A DNA stretch of 40,509 bases from Aequitasia blattaphilus. GTDB lineage: Bacteria; Bacillota; Clostridia; Lachnospirales; Lachnospiraceae. Of the stretch, positions 25,407 through 33,806 are shown one piece after another. The position numbers and the translations under genes were made by a program. The notes under the pieces are model-generated. The model ran no database searches. It was not told the DNA's origin and saw nothing but the letters and a program-made list of their open reading frames with translations. Where the stretch lies: the NCBI RefSeq assembly GCF_024721305.1, contig NZ_JAMXOD010000022.1, positions 1 to 40,509 of the forward strand. The letters run 5' to 3'. Every line of letters begins with the position of its first letter. Positions within the stretch are counted from its first letter, which is position 1.

Positions 25407-26304
25407 CCGTCTGATAGGAATTTTATCCATTTTATTGCAAAATGAGAAGGTGACAGCACCAAGTCTTGCGGAAAAATTCGAGGTTTCCAGAAGAACAATT
25501 AATAGAGATGTTATAGATCTTTGTATGGCTGGAATACCGATTGTTACAACCCAGGGACAAAATGGAGGTATCTCCATAATGGAGGGATATAAGATTGACA
25601 GAACATTGCTGACCTCCTTTGACATGCAAGCTATTTTGGCAGGATTAAAAAGTTTGGACAGTGTATCAGGAACGAACCGGTACCAACAGCTTATGGAAAA
25701 GTTGAAAGTGGGAACTTCCTCTGTTCTGACATCAAACAATCATATCTCCATTGATTTGTCTTCGTGGTATAAACAAAGTCTGGCACCAAAGATTGAAAGT
25801 ATTCAAAGCTGTATTGAGAAGAAGCACATACTCTCATTTACCTATCATGGGCCAACAGGTGAGAGCTTCCGTAGGATTGAGCCTTATATACTGGTATTTA
25901 AATGGTCTTCATGGTATGTGAAAGGTTTCTGTCTTGGGAAAGGCGACTTTCGTTTGTTTAAGCTCAACAGAATGACAGGAGTAAAGGTTGAGGAAGACAG
26001 CTTTGTTCCAAGGAGAATGACAGAAGAAGCGTATAGGAACGATTATGTGTATGGAAGAAATATCCATCTTACGGCACTATTTTCACCAGCAGTCAAATGG
26101 CGTCTAATTGATGAATATGGAGTAGAAACTTTCCAAGAACTGGAAAATGGGAAATTATTATTTGAGTATACCTTTGCTGAAAAAGAGGGAATGTTCTCAT
26201 GGCTGTTAACCTTCCGAAATGAAGTGGAGATTCTGGAGCCGGAGGAAATACGGAATGAATTTAAAGATATTATTAATCAAATAATAGAAATTTATCAAAG
26301 ATGA
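25396..26304 (+). CDS. YafY-type transcriptional regulator, HTH_11 plus WYL domain
   Basis: A 302-residue regulator. The N-terminal winged helix (residues 1-60) contains KVTAPSLAEKFEVSRRTINRDVIDL. The WYL domain (about 135-215) contains ILSFTYHGPTGESFRRIEPYILVFKWSSWYVKGF and RLFKLNRMTGV, and a C-terminal extension (WCX) follows. The frame is open further upstream, but the ATG at 25396 after AAGGAAG gives the family N-terminus MKIDRLIGILSILL. It overlaps the permease gene by 11 bases. WYL domains bind ligands, often nucleic acids or nucleotides; the target is likely this operon and the following effector-binding gene. Confidence 0.92.
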   Translation: MKIDRLIGILSILLQNEKVTAPSLAEKFEVSRRTINRDVIDLCMAGIPIVTTQGQNGGISIMEGYKIDRTLLTSFDMQAILAGLKSLDSVSGTNRYQQLMEKLKVGTSSVLTSNNHISIDLSSWYKQSLAPKIESIQSCIEKKHILSFTYHGPTGESFRRIEPYILVFKWSSWYVKGFCLGKGDFRLFKLNRMTGVKVEEDSFVPRRMTEEAYRNDYVYGRNIHLTALFSPAVKWRLIDEYGVETFQELENGKLLFEYTFAEKEGMFSWLLTFRNEVEILEPEEIRNEFKDIINQIIEIYQR

Positions 26305-26364
26305 CATACAGATGTCGTGATTCCCATGGTAATCTTATCTCAAAAAGAAAAGAGGTAAGAAGAT

Positions 26365-26817
26365 ATGGAATATGAAGTGATAAAACTGAAAGAAAAAATA
26401 GTGGCAGGAGTGGAAAGCAGAACGAATAATGCTTCTCCAGATATGAACATGGTCATAGGCGGACTTTGGCGAGATTTCTACGAAAAAGGGATCCATGAAT
26501 CCATTCCCAATAAGTCAAACAAAAAAGCACTCGGAATCTATACAGATTACGCAAGGGATGAGTCTGGAGATTATACGATTGTAGTTGCCTGTGAGGTAGA
26601 GAAGGAAGAGTCAAATGAAAATGTGGTATTTCGTAGAATACCGGCTGGATCTTATGCAAAGTTTGTTGTTCAGGGAGATATGGTTCAGGCGGTAGCGGAT
26701 TTTTGGCAGAAGCTTTGGAAAATGGATTTACCAAGGGCTTATACTTGTGACTTTGAAGAGTACCAGGATGAATCTATGGATAATGCTACTATTCATATGT
26801 ATATTGCATTAAAATAA
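26365..26817 (+). CDS. GyrI-like / Cass2-type effector-binding protein
   Basis: A 150-residue protein of the GyrI-like small-molecule-binding fold, the ligand domain found at the C-terminus of some AraC regulators but standing alone here. Features: a start EYEVIKLKEKIVAGVE, GLWRDFYEKGI, LGIYTDYARDESGDYTIVVACEV, IPAGSYAKFVVQG and a terminal YIALK strand. It lies 60 bases after the WYL regulator behind AAGAAAAGAGG and ends at a strong terminator. It probably binds or sequesters a hydrophobic or cationic ligand. Confidence 0.82.
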   Translation: MEYEVIKLKEKIVAGVESRTNNASPDMNMVIGGLWRDFYEKGIHESIPNKSNKKALGIYTDYARDESGDYTIVVACEVEKEESNENVVFRRIPAGSYAKFVVQGDMVQAVADFWQKLWKMDLPRAYTCDFEEYQDESMDNATIHMYIALK

Positions 26818-26824
26818 TAAAATT

Positions 26825-26868
26825 AAAACCCCGATAACCTATCCTAAGAATAAGGTTTCGGGGTTTTT
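26825..26868. terminator. Bidirectional terminator between effector-binding gene and pirin gene
   Basis: AAAACCCCGATAACCT (26825-26840) pairs with AAGGTTTCGGGGTTTT, with a single internal mismatch. T-run on the right and A-run on the left allow use by both convergent genes. Confidence 0.9.
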
Positions 26869-26870
26869 GA

Positions 26871-27587
26871 CTAGTCTCTGGTTGAGTCCTTCTTCATTTC
26901 TATAATAAGAAAATGGGCATTTTCTTCTGCTTCTATAGTGATGCTTTCTTCAGTGATTTCAAGAGCATCCCGCATTTTCATGTTAATGTCTCCTACTTTT
27001 GCCGCCCCTTCTATAAGAACCAGGTAAGCTTGTCTGCCTTCATTTACGATAAAGGACTGGGACTTACCGGCATCGATTTCAGTAGCATACATATGAATGT
27101 CCTGATGTATCTGTATCGGGAAATTCACATCACCATCACCGGAAGCAATAGGGAGCCACGCATTTTTTCTTGCTTCCCAGTTGAAACGAAAGTCTCCGTA
27201 GTTTGGTGCATGGTTGGCTTGATCTGGTAAAATCCAAATTTGCAGGAAGCGAAGGATATCCGTATCATGATGGTTATACTCGCTATGATACACACCTGTT
27301 CCAGCACTCATATACTGTACCTGGCCTCTGGAAAGAGAATGCTCATTTCCCATACTGTCTTTATGTGTCAACTCTCCATCTACAACATAGGAGATAATCT
27401 CCATATCTTTGTGAGGATGTGTATCAAATCCTGTTCCAGGTTGTACTAAATCATCATTCATTACTCTTAAGGCACCAAATCTTATATTATCAGGATTGTA
27501 GTATCCAGCAAAAGAGAAGTGGAATCGACTGTTTAGCCAGCCTAAATTACTTCTGCCATAGTTAGAACTATCTAAATATCTAATCAT
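26871..27587 (-). CDS. Pirin-family protein (YhhW-like bicupin)
   Basis: A 238-residue pirin with two cupin domains. The metal-binding motif of the first cupin is visible: GFDTHPHKDMEIISYVVDGELTH, then SAGTGVYHSEYN, giving the His-His-Glu-His type ligands. Relatives such as YhhW and YxaG-like proteins act as quercetinases or redox-responsive proteins. I use the ATG at 27587, nine bases after AAGGAG; a TTG at 27596 would overlap the site. It is divergent from the HxlR-type gene and its promoter contains an operator-like palindrome, so oxidative or electrophile control is likely. Confidence 0.92.
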   Translation of the reverse strand: MIRYLDSSNYGRSNLGWLNSRFHFSFAGYYNPDNIRFGALRVMNDDLVQPGTGFDTHPHKDMEIISYVVDGELTHKDSMGNEHSLSRGQVQYMSAGTGVYHSEYNHHDTDILRFLQIWILPDQANHAPNYGDFRFNWEARKNAWLPIASGDGDVNFPIQIHQDIHMYATEIDAGKSQSFIVNEGRQAYLVLIEGAAKVGDINMKMRDALEITEESITIEAEENAHFLIIEMKKDSTRD

Positions 27588-27628
27588 AATTAACAACTCC
27601 TTTTTTATTGATTATTTTGTATATCTGT

Positions 27629-27657
27629 AATATACTACCATTAGTAACTAAATGCAA
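27629..27657 (-). promoter_or_regulatory. Pirin promoter with HxlR-type operator in the spacer
   Basis: Minus-strand TTGCAT (27657-27652), 17 bases, TATATT (27634-27629). The spacer contains TACT-N6-AGTA (27633-27646), close to the TACT-N7-AGTA sites known for YodB/HxlR regulators. A second dyad GGTTACC-like pair (GTAACCCAGGTACC and GGTAACC) lies at about 27673-27697, before the HxlR gene. The arrangement fits repression of the pirin gene by its divergent neighbour. Confidence 0.6.
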
Positions 27658-27716
27658 GTAGGCACTTTTTTGTAACCCAGGTACCTTTTGGTAACCTGTA
27701 AGAAGGAGATGGAAAT

Positions 27717-28031
27717 ATGGAGCAAACGCAGATGGACTGTCCGATAGAGTTAACCGTACAGCTGATAGGTAATAAATGGAAGCCGATTATCATACATCAT
27801 TTGTTAGAAGGAAAAAAGAGATTCAATGAATTAAAAAGATTGCTTCCTAATATCAGCCAGAAAATATTAACGGATAATCTAAGAGCACTGGAAGAAGATG
27901 GGATTATAACAAGGACAGTATACCCCGAAGTTCCGGTGCGTGTAGAATATGAATTGACGGACATAGGGAGAAGATTGTATAAGGTGATTGATGAAATGAG
28001 AGATTGGGGAGAAGAGTATCGGAAAGATTGA
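27717..28031 (+). CDS. HxlR-family transcriptional regulator
   Basis: A 104-residue winged-helix protein. It begins with the family signature MDCPIELTVQLIGNKWKPIIIHHLL, with one cysteine (Cys8) at the place used for thiol sensing in YodB and HypR-type regulators. The recognition helix region is LLPNISQKILTDNLRALEEDGI, and the wing is RTVYPEVPVRVEYELTD. It starts behind AAGGAG. The divergent pirin gene is the obvious target. It ends at a terminator shared with the surface-protein gene. Confidence 0.93.
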   Translation: MEQTQMDCPIELTVQLIGNKWKPIIIHHLLEGKKRFNELKRLLPNISQKILTDNLRALEEDGIITRTVYPEVPVRVEYELTDIGRRLYKVIDEMRDWGEEYRKD

Positions 28032-28044
28032 TTCCAGTACGTAT

Positions 28045-28086
28045 AAAAGCGACTCAACGCCAGCATTTGGTGTCGAGCCGCTTTTT
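28045..28086. terminator. Bidirectional terminator between hxlR and surface-protein gene
   Basis: AAAAGCGACTCAACGCC (28045-28061) pairs with GGTGTCGAGCCGCTTTT (28069-28085) with three mismatches. A T-run follows on the plus strand and AAAA on the other side. Confidence 0.82.
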
Positions 28087-28091
28087 ATAAA

Positions 28092-29480
28092 TTATTTGAA
28101 TTTTCTTTTAAGAATAAAAATAATAAATCCGCCGGACAGAGCGAGCAGAGATATCATGTCCACAGGCCTTGCAGAATCTCCAGTTTGTACTGCTTTCTGT
28201 TTCACCGATGCAGGCTTAGGGGTAGCTGCAACGGGTGTTTGTGGTGTTGAGCTTACACTTGATTCCTCGGTTGTTGTTTCAACACTGTGTGGCTTGACAA
28301 CTAAGGTATCCCGATACTCAGTTGACTGGATACCGTTGGCATTAATCACAATCAAAGAAGTCTCATAAGTTCCTGCTGCCAGATGGTAATCGGAATAAGG
28401 AGAATCACCCGTATAAACTTCGGCTCCATCCTTATAAACGGTCCATACTCTCGTTGTAATTGGTGAGTTCTCACAGGTTGATAAATCAGGTGTTGTTACA
28501 GGAGATGCCACATATGTTTCTGCCACCTTTTCACCTTTGGCATTATGATATTCGAATTTAGGATTCAATACATCTTTGCTGGAGGTCGTAAAGGATAGAC
28601 CCATAAAGTGTGCATCCGGATTACTCGTTGCAAATGGACCGAAGCTGCCGGCTTTAACGGCCGCTGTAACGGTGGTCAGCAAGGTGTCATCCAAATAAAT
28701 GTTCACACTGGATTCCTTCACAGCAATCTTTACACGGTGCTGCGTATATGCGCTGCCAATGTTTGCTGGCATATCACCACACTTAAGAACTGTTCCCGTT
28801 GCAAAGCCTACCTTTCCGGTTCCGCCATTATGATCACTGTATTGGCCGTCACGGGCATCAATTGTACCGTGATACAACGGACCTTGATGAGAGCGAATCG
28901 AATCGGCCGGTCGCCAATCATTAATATAGGCAACGGACCACTTTCCATGGCCGCATTCTTCAAAAGCATAAAAAGAGTAAGTGGGGTTCGTTGCGGTTCC
29001 TCCAGTCTGCATTCCCCAGGCAAATCCTAAGGGATCAAAATTGCGGGTTTGCATTTCAAATTCAAATACGCCAGTGGTAAAATCTGTAATGGCAGGATTG
29101 TAAAAACCGGTCCAACCTACATTTGCATCCGTATTTAATCCGGCGGCAGCATCGTAAGACCATTTTGCATCATAAGCATAGCCGAGGGCACTGCCTGGAT
29201 AATTGATCCAGCTGGAAAAAATCTCATTCATATCAATTGAACCTGCCACACTTTGAGGGTGAAGCGGCACATCAGCTTCTATACTCATCTGCTGCTGGAG
29301 ATCTTGTTCATCCTCTACTTCAGAGGAAACGTCACTTAAAGCAGATGTATCCGACGCATCTTCCGTTACAGTGACTTCTTCATTTGCCAATGCAACATTG
29401 ATATCACTCGCAACGACAGGCATTAATCCGACTATGAGTGCCGAACAAATCGCTGCAATTCTTTTTGTCATCATTCTCAT
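28092..29480 (-). CDS. Secreted surface protein with ConA-like domain and sortase-type anchor
   Basis: A 462-residue exported protein. Residues 1-32 form a signal peptide (TKRIAAICSALIVGLMP). An acidic, serine-rich linker follows to about residue 75. Residues about 85-310 look like a concanavalin-type beta sandwich (GVFEFEMQTRNFDPLGFAWGMQTGG, HRVKIAVKESSVNIYLDD), and about 325-395 like an Ig-type domain. A Thr/Pro/Ser-rich spacer leads to VQTGD, a hydrophobic helix and KRKFK, the layout of a sortase substrate with a non-LPXTG motif. Glycan or host-surface binding is plausible but not shown. Direct repeats lie upstream of its promoter. Confidence 0.82.
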   Translation of the reverse strand: MRMMTKRIAAICSALIVGLMPVVASDINVALANEEVTVTEDASDTSALSDVSSEVEDEQDLQQQMSIEADVPLHPQSVAGSIDMNEIFSSWINYPGSALGYAYDAKWSYDAAAGLNTDANVGWTGFYNPAITDFTTGVFEFEMQTRNFDPLGFAWGMQTGGTATNPTYSFYAFEECGHGKWSVAYINDWRPADSIRSHQGPLYHGTIDARDGQYSDHNGGTGKVGFATGTVLKCGDMPANIGSAYTQHRVKIAVKESSVNIYLDDTLLTTVTAAVKAGSFGPFATSNPDAHFMGLSFTTSSKDVLNPKFEYHNAKGEKVAETYVASPVTTPDLSTCENSPITTRVWTVYKDGAEVYTGDSPYSDYHLAAGTYETSLIVINANGIQSTEYRDTLVVKPHSVETTTEESSVSSTPQTPVAATPKPASVKQKAVQTGDSARPVDMISLLALSGGFIIFILKRKFK

Positions 29481-29511
29481 TTTTCCTTTCTTTATTCATT
29501 TTTACGAGAAT

Positions 29512-29609
29512 ATTATATCATAATGTACGAATAAATTTTCATGAAGTTTAAGAGTTTTTTATGAGAATTGAGTTTTTTACGAACGATGTTAATAAGAGTT
29601 TTCATGAAA
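29512..29609 (-). promoter_or_regulatory. Promoter region of surface-protein gene with upstream direct repeats
   Basis: Minus-strand TATAAT (29517-29512) lies 31 bases before the surface-protein start, with no good -35. Upstream are imperfect repeats, read on the plus strand: TTTTCATGAA (about 29537-29546), GAGTTTTTTATGA (29552-29564), GAGTTTTTTACGA (29570-29582) and GAGTTTTCATGA (29596-29607). A weak -35 plus repeated upstream sites suggests an activator such as a LytTR-type regulator. Confidence 0.4.
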
Positions 29610-29698
29610 AGCGAAATAGTATATACTCAAAAAGATAGACGAATATATCTTGGGTGTTCTATATCATAATCTTATAATTTTAGACTAGGGAGTATTTT

Positions 29699-30901
29699 AT
29701 GAAATACAATTGGAAACGAAACACGATTATCTTTTTGGCAAGCCAATCCATCAGCCTTTTTGGCTCATCGGTTGTGCAGTTTGCCATAACTTCTTATATT
29801 ACAGTAACAACGAAATCCGGCTTATATGCCACCCTATCAATTATTTGCGCAATCCTTCCCATGTTTTTCTTGTCACCAGTGGGAGGAGTGTGGGCAGATA
29901 AATATAATCGAAAGATGTTGATTGTCCTTTCGGATGCGGGAATAGCGCTTTGTACCCTGGGAGTTGCTATTGCATTTTTAATGGGAAAGGAATCCATCGC
30001 ATATCTTTTCATTGCACTGATTATTCGAGCGGTTGGAGGAGCCATACAAACACCTTGTGTGGGGGCAATGCTTCCGGATATTGTGCCTCCGGAGCATCTG
30101 GCGCGAATCAATGGGATTAACGGAACCCTACAGTCCGTTTTTACTCTGGCATCTCCCATGCTTGGAGCGGCACTTTTGCCGATTGCACCTCTTGGGGTAA
30201 TCTTTTTTGTAGACATTATAACGGCAATGATAGGGGTTACTATTATGGTAACTGCATTTGTTCTTCCTCAAAAAGAGCGAATAGATAAGAAGGCAAGTGA
30301 TTTTTTTCAGGATATAAAGCTTGGGGTTCGCTATATTAGAAACACAAGATTTTTAATGGAGTTTTTCTTGTTTTGCTTGATATTTTTTATCATGATGGCT
30401 CCAGCAGCCTTTTTAACTCCAATTCAAGTGGTGCGTAATTACGGAGATGGGTATTGGAGACTTTCTGCAATCGAAGTAGCATTTTCTGTGGGAATGATTG
30501 TTGGTGGAATCCTTATCACGATATGGAGTGGATTTAAAAATAAAGTCACCACGATGATAGCAGCTGCATTGATTATGGGCATGTGTACGATTGGACTTGG
30601 GATTCCTATGCCATTCTTTCCTTATACCATTATCATGGGAGCTTTTGGTCTGGCGATGCCGATTTTAAACACTCCGGCCATGACGCTTTTACAAGAAAAG
30701 GTAGACCCGGATTATATGGGGAGGGTATTTGGCGTAATGACGATGATTAACACCGCCATGATGCCACTGGGAATGGTGATTTTCGGGCCATTGGCCGATG
30801 TGGTTTCAGTAGAAATCTTATTGATTGGAACCGGTGTGATTACGGTTGCGGCTGCAGTGATGATGAGAGCAGCGAAGGCTCTCATCAAAGAAGGGGTTTA
30901 A
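29699..30901 (+). CDS. MFS exporter, DHA3 (Mef-like) family
   Basis: A 400-residue major-facilitator protein with about twelve hydrophobic segments. The cytoplasmic motif GGVWADKYNRKML between helices 2 and 3 and the start FLASQSISLFGSSVVQFAITSYI match the DHA3 drug-efflux group that includes MefA. The segment PDYMGRVFGVMTMINTAMMPLG lies near residues 340-360. It starts behind AGGGAG and converges with ecfA, overlapping it by four bases. A palindrome AGTATATACT (about 29618-29627) upstream could be an operator. Substrate unknown. Confidence 0.88.
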   Translation: MKYNWKRNTIIFLASQSISLFGSSVVQFAITSYITVTTKSGLYATLSIICAILPMFFLSPVGGVWADKYNRKMLIVLSDAGIALCTLGVAIAFLMGKESIAYLFIALIIRAVGGAIQTPCVGAMLPDIVPPEHLARINGINGTLQSVFTLASPMLGAALLPIAPLGVIFFVDIITAMIGVTIMVTAFVLPQKERIDKKASDFFQDIKLGVRYIRNTRFLMEFFLFCLIFFIMMAPAAFLTPIQVVRNYGDGYWRLSAIEVAFSVGMIVGGILITIWSGFKNKVTTMIAAALIMGMCTIGLGIPMPFFPYTIIMGAFGLAMPILNTPAMTLLQEKVDPDYMGRVFGVMTMINTAMMPLGMVIFGPLADVVSVEILLIGTGVITVAAAVMMRAAKALIKEGV

Positions 30902-32262
30902 GATAAGAGTCCCGAAAGCACTTTGTCATGGGTAATAATGGCAACCATGCGGCCTTCAGATAATAATTCCTGAATAAATGTCGCTACTCGCTTTACATTA
31001 TGATAATCCAGGCCACTGGTAGGCTCATCTAACACAATTATTTTTGCATCAGTACAGTAAGCACAAGCAAGAGTCAGCCTCTGTTTTTCTCCACCAGAGA
31101 GAGCAGCAGGGTGTTTTTCTTTTAGATGTGTTAACTGAAAGAGGTCTAGAGCTTTATATGCTCTTGCCTTTATCGCATCAGTAGCTTTCCTTCCTAAAAG
31201 TAGTTCATTTCCAACACTATCGGTATAAAGCTGATAGTCTGCATCCTGCATAACAAAATAGCTAAGGGAGCGTCTCTTTTTCCGGGAGAGCCTCTGGTTT
31301 TTATAGGTAACCTGCCCGCTTTTCTCTTTTAGAAGTCCACATAGAATTTTAGCAAGGGTGGTCTTTCCAACACCGTTTTCACCAGTAATAAAGCATACTT
31401 TGCCGGATTCCAGTCCAAGACAAGTGTTCACATGAACGGGCAAAGCTTTTTTGTAATAAAATCCAATATTTTCCAGGGATAATTCATTCCGCTCCGAGGA
31501 ATTTGGGAAATCCTGCTCCATTTCTTTGTGGCGCAAACCATAACGTCTGGCAGCATCCAAAGATAAAGAGGAAAACTCATCCGCAAGCCATTCCTTTTTC
31601 AGCAAACCATCTTCTATAAAAAGATAGCGGTCAGCAACCGGGAGAAAAGGGTGTAGTCGGTGATCACTGATGATGATGGTAATACCATCTTTTTTTAAAT
31701 CAATTAATAAATGAACCAGCTCCTTTACAGAGGCAGCATCCAGATTTGCGGTAGGTTCATCCAATAATAAAATAGAAGGAGATAGAAGCATGGCAGATGC
31801 AATGGCAACACGCTGTTTCTCACCACTGGAGAGATGATTAATATCCTGGGAGAGCAGGTGGGTGATGTTTAATTGTGCACTCAAGGTTTGAATTCGATTC
31901 AGGATTACTTCCTTGTGGATTCCTAAATTCTCTCCGGCAAAGGAGAGTTCACACAGAACGTTATTCATGAAGAACTGACTGCGTGGATCTTGAAGCACCA
32001 TACCAAAGGTAGAGGCAGTCATATTAGAGGTATAGGATTCAATAGGAATACCTTGTACCAGAACACTGCCGGTCTTTGTTCCATCATAGACGGAAGGAAT
32101 CAATCCGCTAATCAGTCTTAGCACAGTGCTTTTTCCACAGCCGGAGGGACCACAGAAAACGATGCATTCACCTTCCTTAATATAGAAATCCATATTTTGA
32201 ATGGAGTCTTGGTTACGTTGCTTCTCCTCATAAGAAAAGGAGACATTTTTTAATTCAATCAT
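30898..32262 (-). CDS. ECF transporter double ATPase (EcfA-EcfA')
   Basis: A 454-residue protein with two complete ATP-binding domains fused in one chain. Domain 1 has GPSGCGKSTVL, LSSGEKQRVAIASAM and ILLLDEPTANLD. Domain 2 has GENGVGKTTLA, LSGGEKQRLTLACAY and IIVLDEPTSGLD. Both sites look active. In group I/II ECF transporters the ATPases drive EcfT, which topples an S component that binds a vitamin or metal. It overlaps ecfT by four bases. No S-component gene lies nearby, so the substrate cannot be named. Confidence 0.93.
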   Translation of the reverse strand: MIELKNVSFSYEEKQRNQDSIQNMDFYIKEGECIVFCGPSGCGKSTVLRLISGLIPSVYDGTKTGSVLVQGIPIESYTSNMTASTFGMVLQDPRSQFFMNNVLCELSFAGENLGIHKEVILNRIQTLSAQLNITHLLSQDINHLSSGEKQRVAIASAMLLSPSILLLDEPTANLDAASVKELVHLLIDLKKDGITIIISDHRLHPFLPVADRYLFIEDGLLKKEWLADEFSSLSLDAARRYGLRHKEMEQDFPNSSERNELSLENIGFYYKKALPVHVNTCLGLESGKVCFITGENGVGKTTLAKILCGLLKEKSGQVTYKNQRLSRKKRRSLSYFVMQDADYQLYTDSVGNELLLGRKATDAIKARAYKALDLFQLTHLKEKHPAALSGGEKQRLTLACAYCTDAKIIVLDEPTSGLDYHNVKRVATFIQELLSEGRMVAIITHDKVLSGLLS

Positions 32263-32879
32263 AATATTACTCCCATTTGAAAGATGGCGACTTCGATTCC
32301 TGCAAAAAGGAAGAAGGCAACCTGATCTTTTCGAATTGTCTTTCGTTCATAAATGCAGATTCTCTTTCCTTCTGCTTCCATTCCCCGAAAGCGCGCAGCG
32401 CATGTTAATTCTTCAGAGAGACGGAGACTTCGCACGATGAGAGGAAGGACGATACCTTCGTAGGTGAAGGGAAAAATTCCTCTGGAGCGCATTCCTAAAA
32501 TAATGTCTTTTATTTCCAACCGGATAAGAGAAAGAAACCGGAATAAGATGCATATCATCCAGAGAATCTTCTTGGGTAAATGATATTTTTCCCCTTCCAT
32601 CATAATTAAATTGACAGGAGTAGAAGCGAAAAGAGAAGCAATTGAAAACATGGGGTACATACGAAGAAACAAGAGGAACATATATTTTCCTGTGCCCGCT
32701 TTTTCTGGAAGTATGTATAAGAGCCCCAATAAAATCAGATACAGTAAAAGGTATTTTAAGGCTTTTCGATACTCCTTGTAATAGAGAAAAATAAGGATGG
32801 TTTCCGTCATCAGCAAGTGAACGGTTCTCATATCCTTTGCAAGAAGAACACCAAGAGCAATGATTAGCATCAGTCCCAA
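32259..32879 (-). CDS. ECF transporter transmembrane subunit (EcfT)
   Basis: A 206-residue membrane protein with about five hydrophobic segments. It has the two coupling-helix motifs of EcfT, MRSRGIFPF near residue 135 and ARFRGME near 170, which dock to the ATPases. It is slightly short: the usual DPRTK-like N-terminus before the first helix is missing. The start is uncertain, TTG at 32879 or ATG at 32870, and neither has a strong ribosome site. Only 14 bases separate it from the divergent AraC-type gene, so its promoter must lie inside that gene. Confidence 0.88.
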   Translation of the reverse strand: MGLMLIIALGVLLAKDMRTVHLLMTETILIFLYYKEYRKALKYLLLYLILLGLLYILPEKAGTGKYMFLLFLRMYPMFSIASLFASTPVNLIMMEGEKYHLPKKILWMICILFRFLSLIRLEIKDIILGMRSRGIFPFTYEGIVLPLIVRSLRLSEELTCAARFRGMEAEGKRICIYERKTIRKDQVAFFLFAGIEVAIFQMGVIL

Positions 32880-32893
32880 AATGATGAAGGGAG

Positions 32894-33697
32894 ATGAATT
32901 ATTGGCTGTATACGGAGAAAGATTTATTTACAATAACAATCAGTGATATTGAACTGAAAGCAGACATGGTTAAGAGCTTCCCGATTTATGATTTTGTAGG
33001 AATCTATTATTATGATTCCATTCATACAAAAGATTTTATAGAAGGGAAAACCGGAGCCTTTATAGGGGGAGCAGGAACTTATACAGCGAAATACAAAAGT
33101 GACAAACCGATTTCAGGAGTGGCAATTAATATTATGCCAGAGTATTATGACATGTATTTGGCAGATATTCTGCCAGGTGGCTTCGAGGCACTAAAGGAGG
33201 CTTTTTTGTATGTAAATGAATCTCCCAATATACCAGAACTCCTTTTGGTATTACGTCAAATTGAACGATGTAGAATTGAAGGGGCAGGGACACCACTCTA
33301 TTTTCAAGGAAAGGTCAATGAGGCGGTAGCGATTGTGCTTGCAAATGCAAAAGAAAAGAAAGGAGTGTCTCAAAAACCTAATCGGGAAGAGCTGATGGTG
33401 CTGGAAAAGTATTTAAGAGAAAACTATCAAAAGGATCTGTCTCTTGAAACTTTATCAAAGATCAGTTGTATGAGTGTGAGTAAATTGAAATATTCCTTTA
33501 AGGAAACCTATGGTGTAAATATTTCGGAATACATCCGGAGTATACGTATTGAGAAGGCAAAAGAATTGCTTATAACAGGAAGATATCCAATCAGTAACAT
33601 TGCTTCTATGGTAGGGTACAAAACCCAGGGAGCACTGTCAAAGGTGTTCAAGGAAAACACTGGGTTTTGCCCGAAGGATTTTAAAAAAAGTCTTTGA
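32894..33697 (+). CDS. AraC-family transcriptional regulator
   Basis: A 267-residue regulator with an N-terminal ligand domain lacking a motif I can name and a C-terminal AraC domain (about 165-265): DLSLETLSKISCMSVSKLKYSFKETYG and ISNIASMVGYKTQGALSKVFKENTGFCPKDFKKSL. The start ATG has AAGGGAG touching it with no spacing, and an in-frame stop lies nine bases upstream, so no longer form exists. It stands before two half-ABC transporters in the same direction and is divergent from ecfT-ecfA, so it probably controls both. Similar regulators govern siderophore or haem loci. Confidence 0.9.
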   Translation: MNYWLYTEKDLFTITISDIELKADMVKSFPIYDFVGIYYYDSIHTKDFIEGKTGAFIGGAGTYTAKYKSDKPISGVAINIMPEYYDMYLADILPGGFEALKEAFLYVNESPNIPELLLVLRQIERCRIEGAGTPLYFQGKVNEAVAIVLANAKEKKGVSQKPNREELMVLEKYLRENYQKDLSLETLSKISCMSVSKLKYSFKETYGVNISEYIRSIRIEKAKELLITGRYPISNIASMVGYKTQGALSKVFKENTGFCPKDFKKSL

Positions 33698-33806
33698 TTA
33701 GTTCCATTTTTTGTTTGAAAAGCCAACAACTCATCCAATCTATTGTTTTTCATAAAAAAAGGATTTATCCTTGGTGAAAAATAGTAGAAAGGATGAGTTT
33801 TTAATT

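Noticed and set aside
25263-25739. 158-codon minus-strand frame across the permease and WYL gene junction
   Set aside because: It covers two genes with clear family motifs on the plus strand and has no ribosome site.
28608-29030. 140-codon plus-strand frame antisense to the surface-protein gene
   Set aside because: No ribosome site and no recognisable motif; the opposite strand encodes a clear signal-peptide surface protein, so this is a shadow frame.
33698-33806. Possible terminator between the AraC gene and half-transporter 1
   Set aside because: The only stem is five base pairs (AAGGA/TCCTT) with no T-run after it, too weak for termination.
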